In this document: positions 1-8,882 of the stretch, in pieces
How the letters are laid out: each line of letters opens with the position of its first letter
How positions within the stretch are numbered: the stretch's first letter is position 1
Source: Phycisphaeraceae bacterium
GTDB taxonomy: Bacteria > Planctomycetota > Phycisphaerae > Phycisphaerales > Phycisphaeraceae
Direction of reading: 5' to 3'
DNA length: 64,000 nucleotides
NCBI GenBank assembly: GCA_020851735.1
Contig: JADZCD010000037.1
Coordinates: forward strand, 87,775 to 151,774
The notes under the pieces: generated by a model
The model's database searches: none
The model's input: the letters and a program-made list of their open reading frames with translations, nothing else
What the model was told of the DNA's origin: nothing
Program-made: the position numbers and the translations under genes

Positions 1-60
1 GGCTTGGGCATCGTGGCCGGCCGAGGCGGATTGGGCTTGGGTCTGATCCATAGGAGCCAT
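1..60 (-). CDS. Possible 5' end of a gene running off the left edge
   Basis: On the minus strand an open frame begins with ATG at 60 and stays open to the window edge (MAPMDQTQAQSASAGHDAQA). A second in-frame ATG lies at 51. No clear Shine-Dalgarno sequence is visible. The fragment is too short to recognise a family; it is Gln/Ala/Ser-rich, as in a flexible N-terminus. It would be divergent from the ATPase gene that starts near 170. It could be a chance frame. Confidence 0.3.
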   Translation of the reverse strand, partial: MAPMDQTQAQSASAGHDAQA

Positions 61-169
61 AGTCTAGCGGCGGTGTGGAAGCCCCGCACGGGGAGGGCGG
101 CGGGCCCGGCGGGCGGCGCTTAAGTTAAGATGGTGCGGACCCTCCTCCCGGCAAGATGGAACTTTGGCC

Positions 170-1849
170 ATGAACCTGACGACATTCCTCGAACACCACG
201 GGCTGACGCAGAATCCCTTTGACGCGGAGGAAGCGTGCCACGACCCGGTGTTTGAGCGGCTGACGGGCTCGACGAGCAGGCACCCGGATTTCGGCAAGAT
301 CGCGGGGCGTTTTGACGCGCCGAGCACGTCGGTGGTTTTCGGCGAAAAGGGCAGCGGCAAGACGGCGTTGCGGCTGACGCTGGTGCATCAGGCCGGGGCG
401 TACAACACGGCCAATGCCACGGGTCGGGTGGTGGTGGTCAGCTACGACGAGTTTAACCCGTTGATCGACCGGCTCACCCGCCGGCGGGCCCGGGGCGCGA
501 GCCTGGCGACGCTTTCGGAGCAGGCGATTATGCAGTTGCTCCAGTCCATCCGGCTGGAGGATCACCAGGACGCGATCCTGTCGCTGGCGATCACGCAGTT
601 TATTGACGCGCTGCTTTCGCCGCGTGCCACGCCGTCGCCGCTCTTGCCTTTGCCGGCCGATTTATCGGCGCGTTTAAAGAAGATGCCGCGGGCGGCCCGG
701 GCGGATCTGGCGGTGCTGGCGGCGTTGTACGATCAGCCGGCCAGCGGATCGATTCATGATCGGTTTTTCGCCCTGCGGTCATTCCTGCGGCTGGGCCGAC
801 TGCGGAGGGGGCATTGGAGCGGGATTTTCGCCGGCACGCTGGCGGTGGCGGGGGTGGCGCTGGCGTCGATTCGCTATCTGTTTCCGCAGAGCGTGCCGGA
901 CTGGAATCTGCCGGTGTCGGCGTTGCTGCTGGCCGGGGCGCTGATTCTGGGAGTGGTCTGGAGCTGGCGGCAGGCGGGGTTGTGGTGGCTGACCCGGCGG
1001 ATTCGCAAGGAATTGCAGGCGGTGGACCGTGCCCCGGGCGATTTACGCCGGCAACTGGCGGAGCTGCGCGGGACGGACCTGGTCGGCCAGCCCTGGCCGC
1101 TGCAGGGGGGGCAGGATTCGCGGTATCAGTTGACCAGCCGATTCCTGGGGGCGCTAAAACACTTAGGGTATGCGGGCATGATAGTGCTGGTGGATCGGGT
1201 GGATGAGCCGGTGGCGGTGGTCGGGCGGGGCGATCGGATGCGGGCGCTGATCTGGCCGATGTTGGACAACAAGTTTCTCCAGCAGATCGGCGTGGGCGTC
1301 AAGCTGCTGTTGCCCATTGAACTGCGCCACCTGCTGTTCCGCGAGTCGTCGGAATTTTTCCAGGAAGCCCGGTTGGACAAGCAGAACTTAGTGGAGCGGC
1401 TGCGCTGGTCGGGGGTGACGCTTTACGACCTGTGCACGGATCGGCTGCGGGCGTGTTTGCGGGAGAGCAAGGCGGCAGGGCCTGAGGCGGCCAAGGGGTA
1501 TCCGGGGATTCCGGTGGCGATTCCGGGGGTTGCGGGGGCGGGGTACGATCCCCCGCTTACTAACGTGCGCGGCTCGTCAATGCCATCGCTTCCGGGGGGA
1601 GGGAATGCTTTGTCGCTGACGAATCTGTTTGAGCCGGACGTTTCGACCGAGACGCTCATTGACGCGCTGGATCAGATGCGCCAGCCGCGGGACGCGTTTA
1701 AGTTTCTTTATGCGGTTTTGATGGAACATTGCCGCAACGTGCCGGAGGAGCAGCCGCGATTTCGTATTCCGCGTCTGGTGCTGGAATCGGTCCGGCGATA
1801 TCACGCCCAGCGGCTGCAGGACATGGCGCAGGGGCTTCTGCCGGCCTAG
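170..1849 (+). CDS. ExeA-like P-loop ATPase with two membrane segments
   Basis: A 559-residue protein. A Walker A motif (GEKGSGKT) lies near residues 58-65, and a plausible Walker B (MIVLVDRVDEP) near 337-347. The N-terminal stretch (FLEHHGLTQNPFD) resembles the start of ExeA/GspA-type AAA ATPases. Two hydrophobic segments at about 220-238 and 247-266 would place it in the inner membrane, with the ATPase split around them or facing the cytoplasm. I chose ATG 170; a TTG two codons upstream is in frame. Residues about 442-481 form a Pro/Gly-rich linker encoded by dispersed DNA repeats (see separate entry). ATPase function is well supported; the specific role is unknown. Confidence 0.75.
   Translation: MNLTTFLEHHGLTQNPFDAEEACHDPVFERLTGSTSRHPDFGKIAGRFDAPSTSVVFGEKGSGKTALRLTLVHQAGAYNTANATGRVVVVSYDEFNPLIDRLTRRRARGASLATLSEQAIMQLLQSIRLEDHQDAILSLAITQFIDALLSPRATPSPLLPLPADLSARLKKMPRAARADLAVLAALYDQPASGSIHDRFFALRSFLRLGRLRRGHWSGIFAGTLAVAGVALASIRYLFPQSVPDWNLPVSALLLAGALILGVVWSWRQAGLWWLTRRIRKELQAVDRAPGDLRRQLAELRGTDLVGQPWPLQGGQDSRYQLTSRFLGALKHLGYAGMIVLVDRVDEPVAVVGRGDRMRALIWPMLDNKFLQQIGVGVKLLLPIELRHLLFRESSEFFQEARLDKQNLVERLRWSGVTLYDLCTDRLRACLRESKAAGPEAAKGYPGIPVAIPGVAGAGYDPPLTNVRGSSMPSLPGGGNALSLTNLFEPDVSTETLIDALDQMRQPRDAFKFLYAVLMEHCRNVPEEQPRFRIPRLVLESVRRYHAQRLQDMAQGLLPA
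1521..1612 (+). repeat. Composite dispersed repeat inside the ATPase gene
   Basis: A CCGGGGG/GGGTACG hairpin-type repeat is followed by a copy of a CCGCTTACTAACGTGCGCGG element and a CTTCCGGGGG motif. The middle element recurs, diverged and in opposite orientation, near 52130-52160 within the LEPR-XLL gene. It is translated as a Pro/Gly-rich linker without breaking the frame. Confidence 0.6.
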
Positions 1850-1911
1850 GAACGGGATGGCAAACGGATATCGGACGGTTTCCACAATCGGACCGTGGGG
1901 TCTGAGGCGAC

Positions 1912-1942
1912 TTGACCGAGGGCGGGGGAACGCTCAAATTAT
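1912..1942 (+). promoter_or_regulatory. Putative sigma70-type promoter of porin-like gene 1
   Basis: TTGACC and AATTAT are separated by 19 nt. The equivalent position upstream of the second paralogue carries TTGACA, 18 nt, AATTAT. The surrounding sequence (ATATCGGACG, TTTCCACAAT, TCAAATTATG, GATTCTTCAG) is conserved between the two leaders, which supports functional constraint or recent duplication. Confidence 0.5.
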
Positions 1943-2031
1943 GTCTGATTCTTCAGAGAAGGCTGTCGTTTCTTCGATAGTTCTTCATGGCGTCATTCAT
2001 TCGTGGTTTGATTCCGCATGAAATGTTTGCC

Positions 2032-2050
2032 GATCGTCGCGTGCACGATC
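2032..2050 (+). promoter_or_regulatory. Conserved 5'-leader hairpin upstream of porin-like gene 1
   Basis: GATCGT and ACGATC flank a 7-nt loop about 50 nt before the start codon. The same hairpin, followed by the same ACAGG, is present before paralogue 2. It could affect mRNA stability or translation; its function is not known. Confidence 0.45.
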
Positions 2051-2097
2051 ACAGGCATTTTGATCAGGGTTCCCAAGTCAACCGTAAGGAGACAATA

Positions 2098-3042
2098 ATG
2101 TCGAAAAGACTGATTTGGACTCGTATCGCCAAGCTGGCGGGGACAATGGTGGTGGTCGGCGTGATTGCCGGTCCGGCCATGGCCCAGCAAGCCCCCGCGA
2201 AGGCGGCGCCCGCACCGGTCGTCAAGGCGGCGCCGGCCCCCGTGGCGGAACCGGCCCCTGGCCCGAACAGCGGCGCGGTGAAGATCGACCTGAGCCTGGA
2301 CTATGTCAGCCAGTACTATCTGCGCGGCATGATGCTGCAGGATGAAGGCCTGATCCTTCAGCCCAACGCCAAGCTGACCTTCGCCCTTTATGAGAGCGAC
2401 GGGATGATCCAGAGCCTGGATTGGTACGTGGGCCTGTGGAACAGCTTCCATTCCGATCAGTCGGACTATGCGGCCACCACCAGCGAAGCCTGGTTCGAAG
2501 CCGATCCGTACACGGGCGTGAAGTTCGGACTGCCGTCCAACTTCGGCGCGGACGTGTCCTACGTCGTGCGCAGCTTCCCCAACGGCTGGCGGGACACGAT
2601 CCAGGAAATCGACCTGGCGATCAACTACAACGACGCGGACCTGATGAGCGGCTTCGGCTTACCGGCCTTGAATCCTTACGTGCTCTTCGCCTTTGAACTG
2701 CGCGATGAAGCCGGCAGCGAGGACATTTACAACGAAGTGGGCATCGCCCCGGCGGTAACGCTGATGGAAAGCGAGACCTACCCGGTGACGTTGAGCTTCC
2801 CGGTGAAGCTGGGCCTGAGCCTGGACGGCTATTACGGCAACGGGTCGGACTTCGGGTATCTGTCCTTTGGTCCGGACCTGAGCGTTCCGCTGTCGTTTAT
2901 CCCGGCGGAATTCGGCGCCTGGCGAGCCCATGCGGGCGTGACGATGATCTGGGCGGATGAAATGGCCCAGGACAATTCCCTGACCGGCAGCCAGGACGAC
3001 CTGGAGGTTTACGGCACGGTCGGCGTGAGCATGAGCTACTGA
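2098..3042 (+). CDS. Outer-membrane beta-barrel (porin-like) protein, paralogue 1
   Basis: A 314-residue protein. ATG 2098 follows an AAGGAG ribosome site and begins a Sec signal peptide ending near AMAQQA. An Ala/Pro-rich linker of about 35 residues follows (repeated KAAPAPV). The rest alternates polar and hydrophobic residues with many Tyr/Trp/Gly, as in outer-membrane barrels, and ends in MSY with a C-terminal aromatic residue as barrels usually do. The LDYVSQYYLRG segment resembles the start of TorF-like putative porins, but I cannot assign a named family. It is the first of three tandem paralogues (2098, 3630, 4977) with separate promoters and terminators. Transport substrate is unknown. 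Confidence 0.75.
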   Translation: MSKRLIWTRIAKLAGTMVVVGVIAGPAMAQQAPAKAAPAPVVKAAPAPVAEPAPGPNSGAVKIDLSLDYVSQYYLRGMMLQDEGLILQPNAKLTFALYESDGMIQSLDWYVGLWNSFHSDQSDYAATTSEAWFEADPYTGVKFGLPSNFGADVSYVVRSFPNGWRDTIQEIDLAINYNDADLMSGFGLPALNPYVLFAFELRDEAGSEDIYNEVGIAPAVTLMESETYPVTLSFPVKLGLSLDGYYGNGSDFGYLSFGPDLSVPLSFIPAEFGAWRAHAGVTMIWADEMAQDNSLTGSQDDLEVYGTVGVSMSY

Positions 3043-3132
3043 TAAATAATCCAAGCTGTGGGGTCCGCGAGCTTGCGGCGGCACGGGCGGCGGTGGGCGG
3101 ACGGGCTGCACGGAACAGCGTCGCAAATCCAG

Positions 3133-3170
3133 GGCTCGACCTTTGCTTAAAGAGGTCGAGCCTTTTTTTT
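3133..3170 (+). terminator. Intrinsic terminator after porin-like gene 1
   Basis: GGCTCGACCT and AGGTCGAGCC form a perfect 10-bp stem followed by eight T. The same stem sequence terminates the other two paralogues. Confidence 0.9.
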
Positions 3171-3443
3171 GCGCCCGCGGCGGGAGTAAAGTTATCCCCA
3201 ATTCCATGTCCCCCAAGGCGCGGTTTTTATGGTTTTTCCACAGGGAGGGGCGGGTTTAGAGCCCTGTTGATCTTGTGGAATACTCGAAGAATTTGCACCC
3301 CTTGTTGGTCCTAGAATTAACTTCTCGCTATCATGCTCGCCAGTTGCAGGATCCCACCCCCCAAGGCGGTCTGGGGCCAGGGATCGGGTTAATGGATTGA
3401 TATCGGACGCTTTCCACAATGGAACCGGCCAAGGAGGGCCGAC

Positions 3444-3473
3444 TTGACAAACACCGCCAAACGTTCAAATTAT
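3444..3473 (+). promoter_or_regulatory. Putative sigma70-type promoter of porin-like gene 2
   Basis: TTGACA, an 18-nt spacer and AATTAT, at the same relative place as the promoter before paralogue 1. This is the better match of the two. Confidence 0.55.
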
Positions 3474-3564
3474 GCCCCGATTCTTCAGGGAGCTGCATCG
3501 CCTGTCCGATATAGCTCCACTGTATCGGTTGATTTATTGTGACCCCTTGTCTTGAATGTATGCT

Positions 3565-3583
3565 GATCGTTGCGTGGACGATC
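3565..3583 (+). promoter_or_regulatory. Conserved 5'-leader hairpin upstream of porin-like gene 2
   Basis: GATCGT and ACGATC flank a 7-nt loop. It matches the hairpin at 2032-2050 in arms and downstream bases but differs in the loop, consistent with a maintained structure. Confidence 0.45.
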
Positions 3584-3629
3584 ACAGGGGTTTGTTCAGG
3601 GTTCCAACATGATTGGTAAGGAGACAACA

Positions 3630-4565
3630 ATGCCACAAGGACGCATTTGGACTCGTATCGCCAAGCTGGCGGGGACATTGGCTGTGGTCGGCGTGATCGC
3701 CGCCCCTGCGATGGCCCAGCAAGTTGCGGCTCCCGCTGCCGTGAAGGCGGCCCCCGCTCCCGTCGCGGAAGCGGCTCCCGGCCCGAATTCCGGCGCGGTG
3801 AAGATTGACCTCAGCCTCGACTACGTGACTCAGTACATTTTCCGTGGCGTGATGCAGCAGGATGAAGGCCTGATCCTTCAGCCCAATGCCAAGCTGACCT
3901 TCGCCCTCTATGAGAGCGACGGGATGGTCCAGAGCCTGGATTGGTACATGGGCCTGTGGAGCAGCTTCCACTCCGATCAGTCCGACTACGTGGCCACGAC
4001 CACCGAAGCCTGGTATGAGGCTGACCTCTACACCGGCGTGAAGGTGGCTCTGCCCTCGAACTTCGCGGCTGACCTGTCCTACATCGTGTACACCTATCCC
4101 AACGGTGCGGCGGACACGATCCAGGAAGCTGACCTGAGCCTGTCCTACAACGACGCGGACCTGATGAGCGGCTTCGGCCTGCCTGCCTTGAATCCGTACG
4201 TGCTGTTCGCCTTCGAACTGCGCGACGAGAACGGCAGCGAGGACATCTACAACGAAGTGGGCATCGCCCCCTCGATGACCGTGCTGGAAGGCGAGACCTA
4301 CCCGGTCACGTTGACCTTCCCGGTGAAGCTGGGGCTGAGCCTCGACGGTTACTATGACAACGACTCGGACTTCGGCTATCTGTCCTTCGGCCCCGACTTC
4401 AGCGTGCCGATCGCCTTCATCCCGCCGGAATTCGGCGCTTGGAAGGCCCATGCTGGCGTGGTCATGGTTTGGGCTGACGAAATGGCCCAGAACCTGTCGG
4501 TCACCGGCGCCAGCCAGGACGACTTTGAAGTCCTCGGCACCGTCGGTGTGAGCATGAGCTACTAA
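3630..4565 (+). CDS. Outer-membrane beta-barrel (porin-like) protein, paralogue 2
   Basis: A 311-residue protein. ATG 3630 follows TAAGGAG and starts a signal peptide nearly identical to that of paralogue 1 (RIAKLAGT, then AMAQQ). The Ala/Pro linker, barrel body and MSY terminus are all conserved, and long stretches of the two barrels are near-identical, so duplication looks recent or homogenised by conversion. The predicted place is the outer membrane. Substrate is unknown. Confidence 0.75.
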   Translation: MPQGRIWTRIAKLAGTLAVVGVIAAPAMAQQVAAPAAVKAAPAPVAEAAPGPNSGAVKIDLSLDYVTQYIFRGVMQQDEGLILQPNAKLTFALYESDGMVQSLDWYMGLWSSFHSDQSDYVATTTEAWYEADLYTGVKVALPSNFAADLSYIVYTYPNGAADTIQEADLSLSYNDADLMSGFGLPALNPYVLFAFELRDENGSEDIYNEVGIAPSMTVLEGETYPVTLTFPVKLGLSLDGYYDNDSDFGYLSFGPDFSVPIAFIPPEFGAWKAHAGVVMVWADEMAQNLSVTGASQDDFEVLGTVGVSMSY

Positions 4566-4656
4566 TTCGCTCATGATGATTTGTCACTGAACTGGTGGCT
4601 TTGCACCAATAAGCGGCCTTCGGAACCCGGGCTGCGGCGTAAAGAACCAGATTCCA

Positions 4657-4692
4657 AGGCTCGACCTAAGTGGACCAGGTCGAGCCTTTTTT
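4657..4692 (+). terminator. Intrinsic terminator after porin-like gene 2
   Basis: AAGGCTCGACCT pairs with AGGTCGAGCCTT, followed by a T run. It has the same stem as the terminators at 3133 and 5969. Confidence 0.9.
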
Positions 4693-4976
4693 ATGCGCCG
4701 ATCCAGGCCCGCCGGCCCGGGAGCCAGCCCCCGAGGGTGACGAACCTGCCCAGTTGTTGGGCAACCCCCCCGCTGCTGCCCAATCGGCCAACAATCCACA
4801 ACCCGACAATTTGAGATGCTTGACTCCACAAAGCGGGGCATTTGACTAAAATCCACGCCAGATGAGCAAAATCCACGAGCTTGTGTCCCCTGGAATGCGC
4901 TTTGCATGTTCCCCAGCGGCTGATGCGTGATCAGCCAGGACATGGGCTCGTATGAATTTTGGCAAGGAAGCAATTC
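4693..4976 (+). other. Intergenic leader region of paralogue 3
   Basis: No gene is seen. There is a small hairpin (TGCCCA, 5-nt loop, TGGGCA) at 4747-4763 and two TTGACT boxes (4820, 4842) without a convincing -10 partner. The leader does not resemble those of paralogues 1 and 2. Confidence 0.4.
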
Positions 4977-5864
4977 ATGACGAGGCTATTCCCAAATCCA
5001 ATCCAAGTTCTGGTTGTTCTGCTGGCGGTCGGATTTCCCGGAGCGCTAAGCGCCCAGGAAACGGCTGATCCGGCGTTGGCTGGGCCCAACACCGGGGCGG
5101 TGTCGGTGGACATTTCCCTGGACGTGGTGACGCAGTACCTGGACAAAGGCATGGTGGTGCAGGACGAAGGTTTGATCCTGCAGCCGGACGTCAGCCTGAC
5201 GTTCGCGCTGTATGAAAGCGATCAGTTCGTGCGCACGGTGGACTGGTTTGTCGGTACGTGGAACAGCTTCCACTCCGACCAGTCGGACTATGTGGCCACC
5301 ACCAGCGAGGCATGGTTTGAGGCTGATCTGTACACGGGCGTGGCGGTGGGGTTGCCGGCCAATTTCACCACCACCATCACCTACAACGTGGCGACCTATC
5401 CCAACGGTTGGGCCGACACCGTCCAGGAACTGGAATTGGCGCTGGCCTATGACGACACGGAGCTCTGGGGCGACAGCGGCTTGCCGGCGTTGAACCCCTA
5501 TGTGCTGACGCTGTTTGAACTCCGCGACGAAAACGACAACGAGGACGGCTACGCGGAAGTGGGCATCGAGCCGGCGATCACCATCCTGGAAAGCGAAAGC
5601 TATCCGCTGACACTGTCGCTGCCGGTGGCGGCGGGCTTCGGCATGTACGACTACTACGGCAAGGGCTTTGACTGGGGCTTTACGTCCGTGGGCGCCAAGG
5701 TGGGCGTGCCGCTGGCGTTTATCCCGCCGGAGTTCGGCTCATGGGAAGCTTCGGTGGGGGCGCATCTGGTCATGGCCAGCGACGCCGCCCAGGCCTTGGC
5801 AGCCACCGGCAGTCAGGACGACATGGAGCTGGTGGGAATGTTCAACGTGAGCATGAATTACTAA
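4977..5864 (+). CDS. Outer-membrane beta-barrel (porin-like) protein, paralogue 3
   Basis: A 295-residue protein. ATG 4977 lies 7 nt after an AAGGAAG ribosome site; an upstream TTG at 4959 is in frame but less likely. The signal peptide ends near ALSAQE. The barrel is clearly homologous to paralogues 1 and 2 (SFHSDQSDYVATTSEAWFEA, ALNPYVL, ELRDEN) but more diverged. It lacks the Ala/Pro linker and has a different leader, so its expression may differ. It ends in MNY, again an aromatic C-terminus. Confidence 0.73.
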   Translation: MTRLFPNPIQVLVVLLAVGFPGALSAQETADPALAGPNTGAVSVDISLDVVTQYLDKGMVVQDEGLILQPDVSLTFALYESDQFVRTVDWFVGTWNSFHSDQSDYVATTSEAWFEADLYTGVAVGLPANFTTTITYNVATYPNGWADTVQELELALAYDDTELWGDSGLPALNPYVLTLFELRDENDNEDGYAEVGIEPAITILESESYPLTLSLPVAAGFGMYDYYGKGFDWGFTSVGAKVGVPLAFIPPEFGSWEASVGAHLVMASDAAQALAATGSQDDMELVGMFNVSMNY

Positions 5865-5968
5865 GAGAGGAAAATCCGCTCATTCCCATGGTCTCGCATC
5901 GCTGGCGCCTACCTTTCTCAATGCGGCCTGCTGGGAACCCAGGCTGCAAGAAGGCGCCAACCTCCTCT

Positions 5969-6005
5969 AGGCTCGACCACGGCACCCGGTCGAGCCTATT
6001 TTTTT
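5969..6005 (+). terminator. Intrinsic terminator after porin-like gene 3
   Basis: AGGCTCGACC and GGTCGAGCCT flank a 9-nt loop, followed by an ATTTTTTT tract. This is the third copy of the terminator stem used by the tandem paralogues. Confidence 0.88.
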
Positions 6006-6094
6006 GCGCCCAAATGGCGGGATGGGGATAGGTGGGCCATGGAGGCAGATAGCGGCAATTCCGCGGGCTAAAACCCCGCCCGCTCCCGCAGATG

Positions 6095-6128
6095 GGACCC
6101 GGCCGGCGGAGCGGCCGGGCTTTTTTTC
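6095..6128 (+). terminator. Second plus-strand hairpin with T run
   Basis: CCCGGCCG and CGGCCGGG form the stem, followed by CTTTTTTT. It lies about 230 nt beyond the third porin-like gene. Its T run is on the plus strand, so it would back up the terminator at 5969 and does not serve the minus-strand gene that ends at 6214. Confidence 0.6.
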
Positions 6129-6213
6129 TCCACGCCTGTGATAATTTCACAATGCGTCTGAGTCGGGCAATCCGCCCGCATCGCCCCACTGCTTGGGCTG
6201 CGATCGGCAAGCG

Positions 6214-7833
6214 TTATTTGGCTAACTTCTGCAGCAACTGGCGGCGCACCGTTCGTAAGACGGCAGGGTCCTTGGTGTACTGGTCAAAGCCCTGGATGAC
6301 TTTCTTGGTCAGCGTCGCGGCGGATTTGGGATTTTTCCGGGCCAACTGGCGGAGCAGTTCGTAGTCCTCCAGACCCTCACGCTGGGCTTCCAGCCGCACG
6401 CTCGACCACGGGCCGGCGGTGCCGGGGTAGACGATGTGGGTGTCGCCCCCGGGCAGCTCGCTGCTGCCGCCGTGATTGACCACGGAAAGCGCAAAGGGGT
6501 CTTGCCATTCCTTGTAGTGATTCAGGCCCCAATGCAAAAAGCCGTCGAGATCAAATAGCGCGGCGGCCCAGCCCAAGAGCGTGGGGCGCAAAAGTTCCTC
6601 GTCCAAGAGTCGGTTCAGCCACGGCCCGCCGGGGAAGCAGCAGGTGTAGAACCAGACTTTGTCGCCCAGCTTGCGGAAAAGGTCGAACCGATCGCGGTGC
6701 TTCTGATATTCCTGGGCCTGGGGACACCAGATGTTCACGGCGCCCAGGAGCGTGGGATCCATGGTGGCGTCGAGGATGGGGATGCCGGGCATGAACTTGC
6801 GCACCGCGCCGGCGAGCAGGCGATAGTCCGTGGCGTTGACTCCGATCGGTTCGTCGGCAATGTGCTGCAGCCAGCGCTTGCGCCAGCCGTGGCGGTCGAT
6901 GGCGGCCACGAGCTGGGCGGCGGCGATGGCCAGGGCCTCGGTCCCTGCAAGCGCTGTGGCCAGGGGTCCGGCCGTGGGCCAGGCGCGGGGGGATTCCGGC
7001 GTGGAACTGCCGACGGTTAAGTCAAAGGTGGGCGACATCCAGTCGTTGTTGCTGCGCACGCCCCAGTGCCCGCCTTCGATCCAGTAAAGCCCGGCGTCGG
7101 AAAAAATCCGGACGATGCGCACCAGGCGGGCTTCATCCAGAACGGGCCCTTGGGGCGTGGGCTTAAAGATTTCGCGCAAGGGAATCCAGAAGGTGTTCTG
7201 GCGGGCGTGGGCCATCATCTGGGCGTAACGCTTAAGCATCCGCCAATACGGGGGCGTCCACGGCCGGAGGCTGTGGCGCTTGGCGATATCGGGGTAGCTG
7301 AACCAGTTGGTGTAGGGCAGGGTCTTTTCGCCCACGGCTGGAAGCACGGCCTTGTGAACGTGGACGGTCAGGCAGAATTCGGCCGTCGCGCTGCCGTCGG
7401 AGATGGATAACTCGTAGCAGCGCTCGCCGGGCCGAGCGTCGGCGGGAATGGGAATCTGCAGCAGCAGGCAGCCGGTGGCGTGTTTAACGGGCACGGAGCC
7501 GGCCAAGGGCTCCAGAGCGTCATACACGCGGAACGGCGCCCGGCGGACGACGAACTCGTTGCGTTCGCCTTCCTTTTCCACAAACCCGACAGGCCCGGTG
7601 TTTTTCTCCACCGGCACGTCGATTAAGCGAAACCATTTGGCGGCCCGCTCGACGCTGCCGCGCTGGCGCACGGTCAGACGCAGGGTTTGCCCAGCCTTTA
7701 GATCATTGCCCAGGACCTGCACGGACGCGATGCTGCCGCGCGGCACGTCCAGTTCCATCGCCTGGCGAGGCTTAGCTGAAACCTGGGAATCCGGATAGAC
7801 AAACTCCAGACTGTCGCGCAATTCCAGACGCAT
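6214..7833 (-). CDS. DUF4091 / GH123-like glycoside hydrolase
   Basis: A 539-residue protein. ATG 7833 follows an AGGAG ribosome site; the longer frame upstream has none. An N-terminal beta-rich domain (about 1-170) precedes an alpha/beta region. HIADEPIG near residues 323-330 matches the adjacent Asp-Glu pair that GH123 N-acetyl-beta-galactosaminidases use in substrate-assisted catalysis. The C-terminal segment (EAQREGLEDYELLRQL) is typical of DUF4091 proteins. No signal peptide is evident with this start, so it may act in the cytoplasm. Likely role: cleavage of amino-sugar glycans. Substrate is not determined. Confidence 0.78.
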   Translation of the reverse strand: MRLELRDSLEFVYPDSQVSAKPRQAMELDVPRGSIASVQVLGNDLKAGQTLRLTVRQRGSVERAAKWFRLIDVPVEKNTGPVGFVEKEGERNEFVVRRAPFRVYDALEPLAGSVPVKHATGCLLLQIPIPADARPGERCYELSISDGSATAEFCLTVHVHKAVLPAVGEKTLPYTNWFSYPDIAKRHSLRPWTPPYWRMLKRYAQMMAHARQNTFWIPLREIFKPTPQGPVLDEARLVRIVRIFSDAGLYWIEGGHWGVRSNNDWMSPTFDLTVGSSTPESPRAWPTAGPLATALAGTEALAIAAAQLVAAIDRHGWRKRWLQHIADEPIGVNATDYRLLAGAVRKFMPGIPILDATMDPTLLGAVNIWCPQAQEYQKHRDRFDLFRKLGDKVWFYTCCFPGGPWLNRLLDEELLRPTLLGWAAALFDLDGFLHWGLNHYKEWQDPFALSVVNHGGSSELPGGDTHIVYPGTAGPWSSVRLEAQREGLEDYELLRQLARKNPKSAATLTKKVIQGFDQYTKDPAVLRTVRRQLLQKLAK

Positions 7834-7942
7834 GGACAAGCTCCTAGGAATATCCGCTATGTGGGCGGCACGGTTCAGGGTTGGGATACACATCCATGCG
7901 CGAGGCATGGCCGCGGTGGCGCACAGGCTTGGGAATCATGAC

Positions 7943-8656
7943 TCATCGGGGGGCTAGTTGAACGTCCGGATGTCCGGCTGCCAGTTCCTGGCGGGCCTTG
8001 GCCAGGTCGTTCTGAAATTGCGGATTTTGAAGCAACGCCCCGACCACGAGCAAGGCGACTTCCCGGCCGCCGCGGACATCGGCTGGATAATGCATGCCCA
8101 CCAGGACACGGTGCTGGGCGAAGGATTCAGCCTGGCTGAGGAAATCCGCACGTTTGTCTTCCACCAGCATGCCCATGACGTAGGCCCAGACATAACCCCC
8201 GGAGGTGTGCCCGCTGGGGAAGGAGGGATTGTCGTGGGGGTCGATCAGGGGCTTGACCTGGGGGCTCATCAGGTATGGCCGCCTGGTGTGGTAATAGTCC
8301 TTGGCGAGGGAGGTGACAGCCTGGGTGGTCACGTTGACTCGTTCGAGCAAGCTGTAGGTCAAGGGGCAGTGTGCGCGGGTGATCTGGGGGACCACGGGCA
8401 GGATGAGCATTTCCGGAGAGAGGGTGCGTTCTTCCCTCGCTATTTTAAGTTCAGCCGGATCGGGATTGGTCTGGAGAGCGACCATCTGGTCGATCTCCGC
8501 GTTCCAGGCTGGACTGCCGACGGCCGGCGGGGGTGTGAGCAACGTGGGCGGAAGCGTGGCGGGGTCGAAGTAGTTAACCGACGGCGGAGCCGGCGCCACC
8601 GCGGCGGCGCAGGAACAGAGGAGGACTAACAAGAACGGGGAAAGTCGGCGCGTCAT
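7943..8656 (-). CDS. Class A nonspecific acid phosphatase (PAP2 superfamily), probable lipoprotein
   Basis: A 237-residue protein. A short N-terminal signal ends in LLCSC, compatible with a lipobox. The three phosphatase motifs are visible: K-x6-RP (KDYYHTRRP), PSGHT, and the HR-x5-HYPAD motif carrying the nucleophile-activating pair. Such enzymes hydrolyse phosphomonoesters outside the cytoplasm through a phosphohistidine intermediate. The gene follows the HAF/PEP-CTERM gene on the same strand with a gap of about 225 nt. Confidence 0.88.
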   Translation of the reverse strand: MTRRLSPFLLVLLCSCAAAVAPAPPSVNYFDPATLPPTLLTPPPAVGSPAWNAEIDQMVALQTNPDPAELKIAREERTLSPEMLILPVVPQITRAHCPLTYSLLERVNVTTQAVTSLAKDYYHTRRPYLMSPQVKPLIDPHDNPSFPSGHTSGGYVWAYVMGMLVEDKRADFLSQAESFAQHRVLVGMHYPADVRGGREVALLVVGALLQNPQFQNDLAKARQELAAGHPDVQLAPR

Positions 8657-8882
8657 GGGACTGCTCCTGCCATGAAGGATTCAAAATCGGAAAGTCGGGC
8701 ACTCGGCAAGACTCGTCGCCGAGGCAAGCGGGACGGATCTTAGGTGAGCATGGGACGTACGCTGGTGGGGATAATGAGGTAGAGGGAGCGGGCCGTCAAG
8801 AATGCACCCAGTCCCCTCCCTCCAGGGTAGAGGAGACCGGGCATCAATCAATCTTCAATTTTGCGCGACTATGATCGGTGAA

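Larger units (their letters stand above)
3171..3629 (+). other. Intergenic leader region of paralogue 2
   Basis: No gene is seen. From about 3400 to 3629 it is a diverged copy of the leader of paralogue 1, with the promoter (3444-3473), the hairpin (3565-3583) and the ribosome site. The first half (3171-3390) shows no recognisable feature. Confidence 0.6.

Noticed and set aside
3582..4574. 330-codon minus-strand frame opposite porin-like gene 2
   Set aside because: His/Val/Gly-rich shadow of the duplicated barrel gene; a similar shadow occurs opposite paralogue 1.
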